DNA of 64,000 bases from Blastococcus_B deserti (GCF_042682525.1 NZ_JBHUHP010000002.1:114693-178692); one strand, 5' to 3'; shown: positions 33,920 through 42,658, counted from the stretch's first letter. Numbers and translations: made by a program. Notes: generated by a model from the letters alone, not told the origin.

Positions 33920-34611
33920 GCGGCCACCCGCCGCGCGCCCGGCCGCCCGGCCAGCGCCACGGCGACGACCGCGGCGATGACCTGCACGCCGGCCGGCACG
34001 ACCGGGGTCAGCGCCAGCGCGACGACGGCGCCACCCAGCGCCACCCGCCGCTGGACCGCCGCCTCCGGGAACCCCGGCCGAAGCCGCGGCCAGAGCAGCG
34101 CCAGGAAGGCCGCGGGCACCACCGCGTCCAGGGCGGCCAGCGCGGGCCCCGAGAGGGCAGCGGCGCCCAGCGCGCCGACCACGGTCATGAGGTTCCAGGT
34201 CAGGAAGATGGACGCACCCCCGGCGAGGAAGGCCAGCCGGGCCAGAGCCCGGTCGGGGGCGGCGATGGACAGCGCCGTGGTCTCGTCGATGACCCAGTGC
34301 GCCGTCCCCAGGCGCCGGAGCGCGCCGTGGGGCTGCAGGAGCGGGACCAGGCGGACTCCGTACACGGTATTGCGGGTGCCGAGCAGCAGGGCGCTGCCGA
34401 CGGCGGCCAGCGCACTGCCGCCCGCGCCGAGGACGCCGACCAGCGCGAACTGGGAGGCGCCGGTGAACATGAGCGCCGACAGGGTCATCGCCTGCCAGAG
34501 GTTGAGCCCGGCGGCGTCGGCCGCGGCGCCGAACGCCGCGCCGTACAGCCCGACCGCCGTCCCAAGCCCGATCGCGTCGCGCAGAGTGGCGGATCGGACG
34601 GTGCTGGACAT
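33916..34611 (-). CDS. azlC: AzlC-type large subunit of a branched-chain amino acid exporter
   Basis: A 231-aa membrane protein of the AzlC family with seven to eight helices. The conserved start is LYGAAFGAAADAAGLNLWQA, then LMFTGASQFALVGVL and WVIDETTALS near the middle. With AzlD it forms an amino acid efflux pump. It is the first gene of a two-gene operon. The 131-nt gap to the following GGDEF gene has no obvious promoter motif. Confidence 0.91.
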   Translation of the reverse strand: MSSTVRSATLRDAIGLGTAVGLYGAAFGAAADAAGLNLWQAMTLSALMFTGASQFALVGVLGAGGSALAAVGSALLLGTRNTVYGVRLVPLLQPHGALRRLGTAHWVIDETTALSIAAPDRALARLAFLAGGASIFLTWNLMTVVGALGAAALSGPALAALDAVVPAAFLALLWPRLRPGFPEAAVQRRVALGGAVVALALTPVVPAGVQVIAAVVAVALAGRPGARRVAA

Positions 34612-34742
34612 GAGAGGCGAGGCTAGCCACCTGCCGCGCCCGGTCCACGGCCGGCCGCCGCAGCCGTCGTCGCCTCACCCCATGGGAGCACGACCGAGCG
34701 CCGGGGTGGGCAGGAACTCCGTCGCCGTCCCGATGGGGTGGC

Positions 34743-35995
34743 ATGCCGTCCGTCGAGCCATCCCGCCTGCGCTCGGGGCTCGGGCTGGTCGTCGGCCGGG
34801 CACGGCGTCGTCCGGGCGCCGCCGCCGAAGGCCAGGACAGGCGTGCGCCCGACGCCGCCGCCGGCGCGGCCGCCCGGGAGCTCCTCGCCCGGGCACACGC
34901 CTCGGCCCTGGGCATGAGCGTCCTCGCCGCGGTGGTCGCACCCGCCTGGTCGGTGTTCGACGTGCTGCTCGAGCCCCGGATCGCCTCCGCCTTCGTCGCC
35001 CTGCGGTTCGCCTGCCTGGTGCCCATGCTCGTCGCGGTGTGGCTGCTCTGGCGCCGGCCCGTGGGACGGCGCCGTCCCGAGCCGTTCGGCTTCGTGGTGC
35101 TGGCGGTGGTGCAGGCGGAGATCGCCTGGATGCTGCCGCGGGTGGAGAACCTGGAGTTCTACCTGCTCGGCTTCACGCTGGCGATCTACGCCAGCGGCTG
35201 CCTGCTCGTGGCCCGCCCGGTGTGGACCGCGCTGCTCGTCCTCAGCACCTGGTCCGCCCTCGTCCTGTCCCTGCTCACCGCACCCGCACCCATGCCGGTC
35301 CGTGATCTGCTCGCCACCGGGATCTACTTGGCCTCCGCCTCCACGCTGGGGCTGGTCGCGCATCGGCAGCGCTACCACCTCGCCATGCGCGAGTTCCGCG
35401 CCCGGGTGCACCTGGAGCGGGAGAAGGACCGCACGCACGAGCTGCTGCGCCGGCTGGAACGGCAGAGTCATGAGGACGCGCTCACCGCCTGGCCAACCGG
35501 CGCCGGTGGGACAGCGAGCTGGCCGCCGTCTGCGAGTCGGCCCGCGTGTCCGGCACCCCGGTCGCGGTCGTCCTCGTCGACCTCGATCAGTTCAAGCAGG
35601 TCAACGACCAGTACGGGCACGCCGGCGGCGACGAGGCGCTACGGCAGGTCGCCCGGCTGTTGCGGGATCGCGTGCGCGGCGACGACCTCGCGGCCCGCCT
35701 GGGCGGGGACGAGCTGGCGCTGCTCCTCCCCGGTGCCGGCTTCGAGCGGGCGCACGGCGTCGCCGAGGACGTGCGGCTCACCGCGACCGGGCTCCAGCTC
35801 GCCGGTTTCCCGGGCATGCGGCTCACCCTGTCGCTCGGCGTGGCCGTGGCGAACGGGGAGCAGTCGGTCCCCCAGTGGTTGATGTCCGACGCCGACGAAC
35901 AGCTCTACCGGGCGAAGGCCACCCGGAACGCGGTGAGTGCGGGGGCCGTGCACTCGGGCGCCGGGCGCGGGACCGCCGCCGTCACCGCCGACTGA
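34743..35995 (+). pseudogene. GGDEF (diguanylate cyclase-like) gene with a one-base frameshift
   Basis: The first frame encodes about six membrane helices (residues about 55-220) and a charged linker ending HLEREKDRTHELLRRLERQS. It runs into the GGDEF domain at HEDALT, where one G is missing near 35487 (CTCACCGCCTGG instead of CTCACCGGCCTGG). Restoring it gives GLANRRRWDSELAAVCES and joins the GGDEF domain in the next frame, which then reads to 35995. The signature is GGDEL rather than GGDEF, and an RxxD (RGDD) inhibitory site is intact 5 residues upstream. As sequenced, the protein would lack the catalytic domain. Either it is inactivated, a reading error occurred, or programmed frameshifting is used. 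ATG start at 34743. Confidence 0.8.
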
Positions 35996-36146
35996 GGAAC
36001 GCCGGCTGCGCGGCAGATCACCCTCCGCCGGACGGCCGGCGCGGTCGTCCGCCGTACAGTGGCAGGCGACCCGATCGCGCAGGTCCGCGCCGGTCGTCCT
36101 GGCACGCCGCCGACCGGGTTCCCCCGTCGAAGGAGACATAGCAACG

Positions 36147-37298
36147 ATGTCCGACACGCTGACCGGCACCCCGGCGCTCGACGCCGTCACCGCCGCTCTG
36201 GCCACCGTCCAGGACCCCGAGATCAACCGGCCCCTCACCGAGCTCGGCATGGTCAAGGACGTGCAGATCGGCCCCGACGGCGCGGTCCGCGTCGAGGTCT
36301 ACCTGACCGTCGCCGGTTGCCCGATGCGCGAGACGATCACCAACCGGGTGACCCAGGCCGTCTCCGCCGTTCCCGGCGTCACCTCCGTCTCCGTCGTGCT
36401 CGACGTGATGAGCGACGAGCAGCGCGCCGAGCTGCGCCGCACCGTGCGCGGTTCCGACGCGGCCGACCCGGTGATCCCGTTCGCCCAGCCCGGTTCGCTG
36501 ACCCGTGTCTACGCCGTCGCCTCTGGCAAGGGCGGTGTCGGCAAGTCCAGCGTCACGGTGAACCTCGCGGCCGCCCTGGCCAGGCGCGGGCTCTCCGTGG
36601 GTGTGGTGGACGCCGACATCTACGGCCACTCGGTGCCCCGCATGCTCGGGGTCGAGGACAAGCCCACCCAGGTCGACAACATGATCATGCCGCCGCAGGC
36701 CTACGGCGTGAAGGTCATCTCGATCGGCATGTTCACCCCGGGCAACACCCCCGTCGTCTGGCGTGGCCCGATGCTGCACCGCGCGCTGCAGCAGTTCCTC
36801 GCCGACGTGTGGTGGGGCGACCTCGACGTCCTGCTCATGGACCTCCCCCCGGGCACCGGCGACGTCGCGATCTCGGTGGCCCAGCTGGTGCCCAACGCCG
36901 AGATCCTCGTCGTGACCACTCCGCAGCTCGCCGCCGCCGAGGTGGCCGAGCGGGCCGGTGCGATCGCCACCCAGACCCACCAGCAGGTGGTGGGCGTCGT
37001 CGAGAACATGTCCTGGCTGGAGCTCCCCGACGGCTCCCGCATGGAGGTCTTCGGTGCCGGCGGCGGTCAGGCCGTCTCCGACGCCCTGACCCGCACGCTG
37101 GGCGCCCGGGTGCCGCTGCTCGGCCAGATCCCACTCGACACCCGGCTGCGCGAAGCCGGCGACGCCGGTGCCCCCATCGTGCTGGCCGAGCCGGAGTCGG
37201 CGGCCGCGCAGGCGCTGGAGAAGATCGCCGACGGGCTCGCCGTCCGCCAGCGGGGACTGTCGGGCATGTCCCTGGGGCTCACGCCCGTCCGCCGGTAA
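36147..37298 (+). CDS. mrp: Mrp/ApbC P-loop iron-sulfur carrier ATPase
   Basis: A 383-aa cytosolic protein. Residues about 10-95 are a MIP18/DUF59 domain (VQDPEINRPLTELGMVKDV). The deviant Walker A ASGKGGVGKSSVTVNLAAAL is around residue 125, then DADIYGHSVPRML and MDLPPGTGDVAI. It binds and transfers Fe-S clusters with ATP hydrolysis. ATG at 36147 has AAGGAG 11 nt upstream. Its place near sigE and tatB is as in mycobacteria. A hairpin follows the stop. Confidence 0.95.
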   Translation: MSDTLTGTPALDAVTAALATVQDPEINRPLTELGMVKDVQIGPDGAVRVEVYLTVAGCPMRETITNRVTQAVSAVPGVTSVSVVLDVMSDEQRAELRRTVRGSDAADPVIPFAQPGSLTRVYAVASGKGGVGKSSVTVNLAAALARRGLSVGVVDADIYGHSVPRMLGVEDKPTQVDNMIMPPQAYGVKVISIGMFTPGNTPVVWRGPMLHRALQQFLADVWWGDLDVLLMDLPPGTGDVAISVAQLVPNAEILVVTTPQLAAAEVAERAGAIATQTHQQVVGVVENMSWLELPDGSRMEVFGAGGGQAVSDALTRTLGARVPLLGQIPLDTRLREAGDAGAPIVLAEPESAAAQALEKIADGLAVRQRGLSGMSLGLTPVRR

Positions 37299-37316
37299 GG
37301 GTTCGCCCTCTCCACG

Positions 37317-37381
37317 TCCGGGGTGTTGCTCGTGCTCCGGGGTCCCGTGCGGGGCTCCCGGTGCGGGAGGAGCACCCCGGA
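37317..37381 (+). terminator. Inverted repeat after mrp, predicted terminator
   Basis: TCCGGGGTG at 37317-37325 pairs with CACCCCGGA at 37373-37381, and the arms can be extended by two base pairs. An inner GC-rich stem (GGTCCC...GGGAG region) fills the loop. No T-run follows. Confidence 0.55.
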
Positions 37382-37415
37382 AGCGCGTCCGAGGCCATGT
37401 CCTACGGTCGCTGCC

Positions 37416-37865
37416 ATGACCGTCTCGGACACCGTCACCGTCGATGCACCGCCGGCCGTGGTGTTCGCGATCCTCGCCGACCCCCGGCAGCACTCCCGGA
37501 TCGACGGCTCGGGATCGGTGGGCTCGGTGATCGCGGCGCCCGACCGGATCACGCGGACGGGCCAGACGTTCACCGTGCGGATGCGGCTCTTCGGCGTCCC
37601 CTACGTGATCCGCAACCGGGTCGTGGAGTTCGAGCCGGACCGCCGCATCGCCTGGCGGCACTTCACCGCGAACCGCTGGCGCTACGAGCTGTCGCCCACC
37701 GCCGACGGCGGGACGACGGTCACCGAGAGCTTCGACACCTCGCGCGCCGACGGCGTGACCGACGCCGTCGTGCGCTGGGCCGGGTTCCCCGAGCGCAACC
37801 GGCAGGGGATCACCGCGACGCTCGAGCGGCTGAAGAAGGCGGCGGAGGCCGACGCGCGGATCTGA
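37416..37865 (+). CDS. SRPBCC (START/Bet v1-fold) protein
   Basis: A 149-aa SRPBCC protein: TVTVDAPPAVVFAILADPRQ HS-type N-terminus, a strand-rich middle with FEPDRRIAWRHF and TVTESFDTS, and a C-terminal helix (NRQGITATLERLKKAAEA). The fold is a hydrophobic ligand pocket used for lipid, polyketide or co-activator binding. ATG at 37416 is the first in-frame start that gives the fold; the frame is open upstream but overlaps the mrp terminator. It stands alone, converging on tatB. Confidence 0.88.
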   Translation: MTVSDTVTVDAPPAVVFAILADPRQHSRIDGSGSVGSVIAAPDRITRTGQTFTVRMRLFGVPYVIRNRVVEFEPDRRIAWRHFTANRWRYELSPTADGGTTVTESFDTSRADGVTDAVVRWAGFPERNRQGITATLERLKKAAEADARI

Positions 37866-37887
37866 GCGCCGCGGATCGCCGGCGCTC
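37864..37887. terminator. Short hairpin between the convergent SRPBCC and tatB genes
   Basis: GAGCGCCG at 37864-37871 pairs perfectly with CGGCGCTC at 37880-37887 around an 8-nt loop and overlaps the SRPBCC stop codon. It may stop transcription from both sides. The remaining bases to tatB (37888-37933) show nothing further. Confidence 0.5.
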
Positions 37888-37933
37888 CCTGCAGCACCAG
37901 CGATGCCGGAACGACGCCGACGATGCGCGCGTA

Positions 37934-38287
37934 CTACGTCGCGTCGGGGTCGAAGGGCGGCGGCGTGGCGTGGTCGCGCGGCCGGGGTGGCGCGACGACG
38001 GGTGTGGTGGCGGCCGGCCGCACCGCCGGCTTGTCGTCGTCGCCGAGCAGCTGGTCGCGGATGAACGTCCGCGGGTGGTACTTGCGCAGATCGAGGTCGC
38101 GCAGCTCGGGCAGGTCGTCGCCCAGGGACTCGTTGACCTGCTCGCGGATGCCGGTGATCGCCGTCCGCACCCGCTTCAGCCCGCCGGCGGCGTCCTTGGC
38201 CAGCCCCGGCAGCCGCTCGGGACCGAAGATGAACAGCGCGGCCAGCGCGAGGACGACGATCTCGCCCCAGCCGATCGAGTCGAACAC
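37934..38287 (-). CDS. tatB: Sec-independent protein translocase subunit TatB
   Basis: A 117-aa protein with the Tat signature: a single N-terminal membrane helix (MFDSIGWGEIVVLALAALFI), the FGPERLPGLAKD hinge, an amphipathic helix and a Pro-rich tail. TatB proteins guide twin-arginine substrates to TatC. The conserved Glu at position 9 is present. It is the last gene of the sigE-rseA-htrA-tatB run, separated from htrA by 97 nt that contain a copy of the hairpin repeat. Confidence 0.95.
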   Translation of the reverse strand: MFDSIGWGEIVVLALAALFIFGPERLPGLAKDAAGGLKRVRTAITGIREQVNESLGDDLPELRDLDLRKYHPRTFIRDQLLGDDDKPAVRPAATTPVVAPPRPRDHATPPPFDPDAT

Positions 38288-38325
38288 CGCCGCTCCCTCC
38301 TCCGCGGCTCCAGCCTATGCGGCCC

Positions 38326-38387
38326 CGGCCTCGTCCCGGGTCCCACCCTGAGCCTGCGAAGGGTGGGGAGGACGATGGCCTCTTTCA
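38326..38387 (-). repeat. Stop-codon-anchored hairpin repeat, copy 3 (end of htrA), diverged
   Basis: On the minus strand, TGAAAGAGGCCATCGTCC starts with the htrA stop. CCCACCCT pairs with AGGGTGGG, and an outer TCGTCC pairs with GGACGA. The block TCGCA-GCTC in the loop matches the glgC copy, so I treat it as a divergent family member. Confidence 0.55.
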
Positions 38388-39890
38388 GGCCGCGTCGAGC
38401 GTGGCCTCGACCTCGGTGGACGCTCCCCCGCGCACCACCTCGACGGTGACGGTCTCCCCGGGGTCGTGGGCGTCGACGGCGACGACGAGCTCCTCGGAGC
38501 TGCCGACCGCTTCCCCCTCGACGGCGATCACCACGTCCTCCTCGCGGATGCCCGCGGCGGCCGCGGCGCTGCCCGGCTCCACGTTGAGCACCAGCGCGCC
38601 GTCCCGGGTGCCGTCGGTGACCGAGCGGGTGTTCACGCCCAGCGAGGCGTGCACGGCCGACCCGGTCGAGATGAGCTGCTCGGCGATGTCCCGCATCGTG
38701 TCGACCGGGATGGCGAAACCGAGGCCGATGGAGCCGCCGGCCCCGGTGGAGGCGATGGCGGTGTTGATGCCGATGAGCGCGCCGCTGGCGTCGACCAGCG
38801 CGCCGCCGGAGTTGCCCGGGTTGATCGGCGCGTCGGTCTGCACCGCGCTGATCACGGCGTTGGTGTCGCTGCCCTCGCCGGCCAGCCGGACCGGCCGCTC
38901 CAGGGCGCTGACGATGCCGCTGGTGACGGTGCCGGCCAGGCCGAGCGGGGAGCCGATGGCGACCACGGGGTCGCCGACCACGACGTCGTCGGAGCTGCCG
39001 AGCGCCGCCGTGACCAGGCCCGGCTTCTCCACCTTGAGGACGGCGATGTCGCTGGCCGGGTCGCGCCCGACGATGCGGGCCGCCGAGCCGCTGCCATCGA
39101 AGAACACCGCCCGGATCTCGGCACCCTCGATGCCCTCGGCGCCGGAGACGACGTGGTTGTTGGTGACGATGTACCCGTTCTCGCCGTCGATGACGACGCC
39201 GGATCCGGTCGCCCCGGCCTGCCCCACGCGGACCTCGATCGAGACGACCGCGGGCATGACGTTCTGGGCGATCTCCGACACCGAGCCCGGTTCCCGGGTG
39301 ATGCCCGGGTCGACCTCGGAGAGCTGCGTGCCGGGGGCCAGCAGCGGTGTCTCGTCGTTGGTCTTCGTCAGGTACCAGCCGGCCCCGCCCCCGACGGCGC
39401 CCACGAGCAGCACCGCCAGCAGGCCCAGGACCCACAGCCGCACGGACAGGTCCCGCAGGCGCAGCTTCCGGCGTCCCTGCGCGTCGAACACGACCGGTCC
39501 GGGCTGGGCCGCCTCGTCGTAGACGGCCGGGGGCCCGAGGACCGCCGGCGCGTAGGGGTCGCGCCAGGGGTCCTGGCGGGCGTCGGGCTTCCACCACGGC
39601 CCGGTGGCGGTGCGCCGGCGGCCCGGCCGTCCCGCGGGCGGCTCCTGGAGCCCGCGCCGGCCACCGGCCGCCGGCCCGAAGGCCCGCACCAGCGCCTCGG
39701 CCGGCGGCGGGGGCGCCGGGCGCGGGGGCGGGGTCGGCCGGCCGTCGGCGAACCCACCGACGGTGCTCGCCGGCCGCCCGAAGGCCACCGCCTGCGCGGG
39801 CGAGGGCGGCGGGGCGGTGACCGGTCGCGGCGCGAGCCGGTCGGGGACGTCGGAGAAGGGCGCCGCATGGCCGGCGGGGCGGGCGTACAC
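38385..39890 (-). CDS. htrA: Membrane-anchored HtrA/DegP serine protease with PDZ domain
   Basis: A trypsin-like stress protease. A long Pro-rich cytoplasmic tail precedes one membrane helix (LWVLGLLAVLLVGAVGGGAG), then the protease domain with the triad His in NNHVVSG, Asp in RDPASDIAVLKVE and Ser in NPGNSGGALVD, and a C-terminal PDZ domain. It degrades or senses damaged extracytoplasmic proteins. The GTG at 39890 with GGGGAGGAGG is used here (501 aa). A CTG at 39977, overlapping the rseA stop as CTGA, would add 29 residues and fits the tight operon better; no ATG/GTG/TTG exists in between. Synteny with sigE/rseA supports the name. Confidence 0.9.
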   Translation of the reverse strand: MYARPAGHAAPFSDVPDRLAPRPVTAPPPSPAQAVAFGRPASTVGGFADGRPTPPPRPAPPPPAEALVRAFGPAAGGRRGLQEPPAGRPGRRRTATGPWWKPDARQDPWRDPYAPAVLGPPAVYDEAAQPGPVVFDAQGRRKLRLRDLSVRLWVLGLLAVLLVGAVGGGAGWYLTKTNDETPLLAPGTQLSEVDPGITREPGSVSEIAQNVMPAVVSIEVRVGQAGATGSGVVIDGENGYIVTNNHVVSGAEGIEGAEIRAVFFDGSGSAARIVGRDPASDIAVLKVEKPGLVTAALGSSDDVVVGDPVVAIGSPLGLAGTVTSGIVSALERPVRLAGEGSDTNAVISAVQTDAPINPGNSGGALVDASGALIGINTAIASTGAGGSIGLGFAIPVDTMRDIAEQLISTGSAVHASLGVNTRSVTDGTRDGALVLNVEPGSAAAAAGIREEDVVIAVEGEAVGSSEELVVAVDAHDPGETVTVEVVRGGASTEVEATLDAA

Positions 39891-39973
39891 CGCCTCCTCC
39901 CCCGGAGCGGCGCCGTCGCCCGTCGGGCCCGGGGGCGGGGTGCTCTCCCCGGAGGGGCGCTCGTCGGAGGTGC

Positions 39974-40555
39974 TCAGGGCGTTCCGCCCGGAGCGGAGGA
40001 TGCGGTGTTGCCGACGGTCACGGTGCGCACCACCGGCGGCACCACCTCGGTGTGCTGCTCGGGCGCCGACGGCCCGGCGACGGGACCCCGGGGCCCGACG
40101 TCCGGGGCGCCGCCGGCCGGCAGATTGAGCGCGAGGGCGGTGACCCCGGCACCGAGACCGATCATGGTGCCCGCCAGTCCGCGGCGCAGCCAGCGTGCGT
40201 GACCGGGACGCCGGCGATGCTCCTGCGGCCCCAGGTCCACCGACCAGGACCCCGAGGCGCCGCTCACGGTGAGCCCGCCGGGGCCGGCGGCGACCGTGCC
40301 GAGGGCCCCGCCGGAGCCGGGCACGTCGGTGGTGAACGGGATCGCGCAGAGGCGGGACATCAGGTCGCCGGGCACGGTCACGTCGCGCGACTCGTGCAGC
40401 GCCTCCTTGGCCTCGCGCTGCGCCTCGACGGCGAGCCGGCACTGCAGGCAGCCGGCCAGGTGCCGCGCGGCGCGGCTGGCCGGGCCGGAGGGCAGCTCAC
40501 CGTCGACCAGCGCGGCGATCGCCTCCTGCGCGAGGTGGCTCTCGGGCAGGCTCAC
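39974..40555 (-). CDS. rseA: Anti-sigma factor (ZAS domain), RseA-like
   Basis: A 193-aa anti-sigma factor. The zinc-binding anti-sigma motif HLAGCLQC (H-x3-C-x2-C) lies at about residue 32, after AIAALVDGEL. One membrane helix (AGTMIGLGAGVTALALNL) splits the cytosolic part from a short extracytoplasmic tail. It should hold SigE inactive until redox or surface stress releases it. The start overlaps sigE by 4 nt. Order and type match mycobacterial rseA, which regulates SigE. Confidence 0.9.
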   Translation of the reverse strand: MSLPESHLAQEAIAALVDGELPSGPASRAARHLAGCLQCRLAVEAQREAKEALHESRDVTVPGDLMSRLCAIPFTTDVPGSGGALGTVAAGPGGLTVSGASGSWSVDLGPQEHRRRPGHARWLRRGLAGTMIGLGAGVTALALNLPAGGAPDVGPRGPVAGPSAPEQHTEVVPPVVRTVTVGNTASSAPGGTP

Positions 40556-41139
40556 GCGGGCGCACCTCCGGGCTCGAGAACCGCCCGGCCGGGGGCGAGG
40601 TGGGCCAGCGCCTGGCGCAACTGGACCCGGCCGCGGTGGATGCGGCTGCGCACGGTGCCCAGCTTGATGCCGAGGGTCGCCGCGATCTCCTCGTAGGTCA
40701 GGCCCTCGATGTCGCAGAGGACGACGGCGACGCGGAACTCCGGCGAGAGCGCGTCGAGCGCCGCCTGCACCTGCGGGTCGAGGTGGGTGTCGGCGTACAC
40801 CTGCTCCGGGCTCGGTGCCCGGCCGGGCAGCCGCTCGGTGTCCTCGGGCAGGGCGTCGAACCGGATCCGCTGCCGCCGGCGGACCATGTCCAGGAACAGG
40901 TTCGTGGTGATGCGGTGCAGCCAGCCCTCGAAGGTGCCCGGGGAGAAGTCGGCCAGCGAGCGGAAGACCCGGACGAACGTCTCCTGGGTCAAGTCCTCGG
41001 CGTCCTGCGGGTTGCCCGAGAGCCGGTAGGCCAGCCGGTAGACCCGCGCGGAGTGGTCGCGGACGACCTCCTCCCAGGTCGGCGCCACCCAGGTCACCTC
41101 GGGCTCGGGCGCCTCCGGGCGGGCGAGGGGCTCGGACAC
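40552..41139 (-). CDS. sigE: ECF sigma factor, SigE-like
   Basis: A 195-aa ECF sigma factor with region 2 (YRLAYRLSGNPQDAEDLTQE, TFVRVFRSLADF, WLHRITTNLFLDMVRRRQRI) and region 4 (LSPEFRVAVVLCDIEGLTYE, EIAATLGIKLGTVRSRIHRG). It directs RNA polymerase to envelope-stress genes. The GTG at 41139 is chosen as the first start giving only a short N-terminal tail; GTG at 41172 is the alternative and both have imperfect spacing to GGAGG. Divergent from an O-methyltransferase gene, as with Rv1220c/sigE in M. tuberculosis. Confidence 0.93.
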   Translation of the reverse strand: MSEPLARPEAPEPEVTWVAPTWEEVVRDHSARVYRLAYRLSGNPQDAEDLTQETFVRVFRSLADFSPGTFEGWLHRITTNLFLDMVRRRQRIRFDALPEDTERLPGRAPSPEQVYADTHLDPQVQAALDALSPEFRVAVVLCDIEGLTYEEIAATLGIKLGTVRSRIHRGRVQLRQALAHLAPGRAVLEPGGAPA

Positions 41140-41301
41140 GCCTCCAGGATCGCAGACCGCGGGGCCCGACACCTCCCCGGCGTGGGCGGAACGGTCGGTC
41201 GCGGCTCGCGTCAGGCGCACGACATGATCAACGGACGGCATCGGTGCCGGTGTTCCCGGCCACACCGTCTCGCAGGCAACTCACAGGTTCGGCCGGCCGC
41301 C

Positions 41302-41343
41302 GCACCTCGGCTCCCGCACCTGGGCTCCCGCACCTCGGCTCCC
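41302..41343 (+). repeat. Three tandem copies of a 14-bp unit between sigE and the methyltransferase
   Basis: GCACCTCGGCTCCC occurs at 41302-41315 and 41330-41343, with GCACCTGGGCTCCC between them (one mismatch). A decayed fourth copy follows. The repeats lie in the 290-nt divergent region 41140-41429, which has no gene I can support. They may be a variable-number tract. Confidence 0.8.
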
Positions 41344-41429
41344 ACACCGCGGCTGCGACGCCGTGCCTGCGACGCCCCGGCCGGGCGCCCGACCACGGCC
41401 CCGTTCCCGGCCACTACCCTCGGCCGGTG

Positions 41430-42089
41430 ATGAGCGCCGAGCAACCGCCGCCGGGAGGCGGCACCGCGGAAGGCGCCGCCTACGCCGACCGGTTCGCCGT
41501 CGAGACGCCCGAGATGGTCGCCGCCCGCTCCCGGGCCCTGCAGCTGCCCGGTTCCCCGCCCGTGGAGCCCGCCGTCGGCGCCGTCCTGGCCGTGCTCGCC
41601 GCCGGTGCCGGGGCACGGTCGGTGGTCTCGATCGGCAGCGGTGGCGGGCTGGCCGGGCTGTGGCTGCTGCGCGGCATGCGCACCGACGGCGTCCTCACCG
41701 CCCTCGACGGCGACCCCGAGCAGCTGCGCGCCGCCCGCAAGGCGTTCGCCGACGCCGGCGTGGCACCCAGCCGGGCCCGGCTCATCTTCGGCACCCCCGC
41801 CGAGGTGCTCCCCCGGCTCTCGCCCGGCGCCTACGACATGGTCGTCTGCGCCGGCCCGCCGCGGGAGTACGCCGAGCACCTGCCGGCCCTGCTGGGCCTG
41901 GTCCGCGCCGGCGGGTCGCTGACCTGCCACGGCCTGCTGAGCGGCGGCCGGATCGCCGACCGCACCGCCCGCGACCCGCAGACAGTGGCCTGGCGGGAGA
42001 TGGCCCGGGCCGTCCGCGAGGACGAGACGCTGCTGTCGGCGGTACTGCCGATCGGCACCGGCCTCCTGGTCGCCACCAGGCGCAGCTGA
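41430..42089 (+). CDS. O-methyltransferase family protein
   Basis: A 219-aa SAM-dependent methyltransferase of the O-methyltransferase-3 type. It has YADRFAVETPEMVAARSRAL, the SAM loop VVSIGSGGGLAGLWLLRGM, and LDGDPEQLRAARKAFADAGV. GTG at 41427 directly before the ATG is an equally possible start. Next to sigE in many actinobacteria, its substrate is not known. It converges on the RNA ligase gene with 7 nt between stops. Confidence 0.9.
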   Translation: MSAEQPPPGGGTAEGAAYADRFAVETPEMVAARSRALQLPGSPPVEPAVGAVLAVLAAGAGARSVVSIGSGGGLAGLWLLRGMRTDGVLTALDGDPEQLRAARKAFADAGVAPSRARLIFGTPAEVLPRLSPGAYDMVVCAGPPREYAEHLPALLGLVRAGGSLTCHGLLSGGRIADRTARDPQTVAWREMARAVREDETLLSAVLPIGTGLLVATRRS

Positions 42090-42096
42090 TCCCGGC

Positions 42097-42582
42097 TCAG
42101 CGGAACGCCGCCTCCGCCACCGGCGCCCAGGGCCCACCCAGGTACCGCCACAGCCCCAGCCCACGGGCGCGCGCCGACCACGGAGCGAAGTCGGCGAGCA
42201 GGCGGTCGTGCAGGGCGCGCGCGACGGCGGGGTCCACCTTGTTCTGCACGGTCACGTGCGGAGCGTGCCGCTGCCGGTCCTGCCGGGTCAGCCACGGCTC
42301 CCACCGCACGGCCAGCGCCCCGCGCAGCCGGGTCAGTTCCGGGGAGTCGAGGACGTAGGCCACGCCGCGGCCGAGGAACCGCAGCCCGGTCACGGCGACG
42401 TCGAAGGCGTCGCGGTCCGCGACCGCGGTCAGGTCGGCGACGACGGCGTCCACCTGCTCGCCCGGCAGCGCGTGGAACAGCGTCACGTGCGCCGCGAGGT
42501 GGTTGCGCTCCGGCGGGAAGTGCTCGGCGCGCAGCCGGTCGAACCACCGCTGGGCGTCGTCGTCCAGCAGCAGCGTCACCAC
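42097..42582 (-). CDS. 2'-5' RNA ligase / phosphoesterase family protein
   Basis: A 161-aa 2H phosphoesterase. The two catalytic H-x-T/S motifs are HVTLFH and HVTVQN. The C-terminal part has the LWRYLGGPW stretch usual for the family. Members ligate or hydrolyse 2',5' or cyclic phosphates in RNA; the bacterial role is unclear. GTG start at 42582. The hairpin repeat of glgC lies immediately upstream. Confidence 0.9.
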   Translation of the reverse strand: MVTLLLDDDAQRWFDRLRAEHFPPERNHLAAHVTLFHALPGEQVDAVVADLTAVADRDAFDVAVTGLRFLGRGVAYVLDSPELTRLRGALAVRWEPWLTRQDRQRHAPHVTVQNKVDPAVARALHDRLLADFAPWSARARGLGLWRYLGGPWAPVAEAAFR

Positions 42583-42590
42583 AAGGGGCT

Positions 42591-42658
42591 GGAACGGCCC
42601 CGTCGCAGGGGCCCGCCGCGAGCTTGCGAGCGGTGGGGGGCGACGGGGTCCTTTCTCA
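42591..42658 (-). repeat. Stop-codon-anchored hairpin repeat, copy 4 (end of glgC), best preserved
   Basis: On the minus strand the glgC stop begins TGAGAAAGGACCCCGTCGCC. CCCCGTCGC pairs with GCGACGGGG further on, and CCGCTCGCAAGCTCGCGG forms an inner stem-loop. It is the longest and most symmetric of the four copies and would act as a strong terminator hairpin. Confidence 0.75.
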
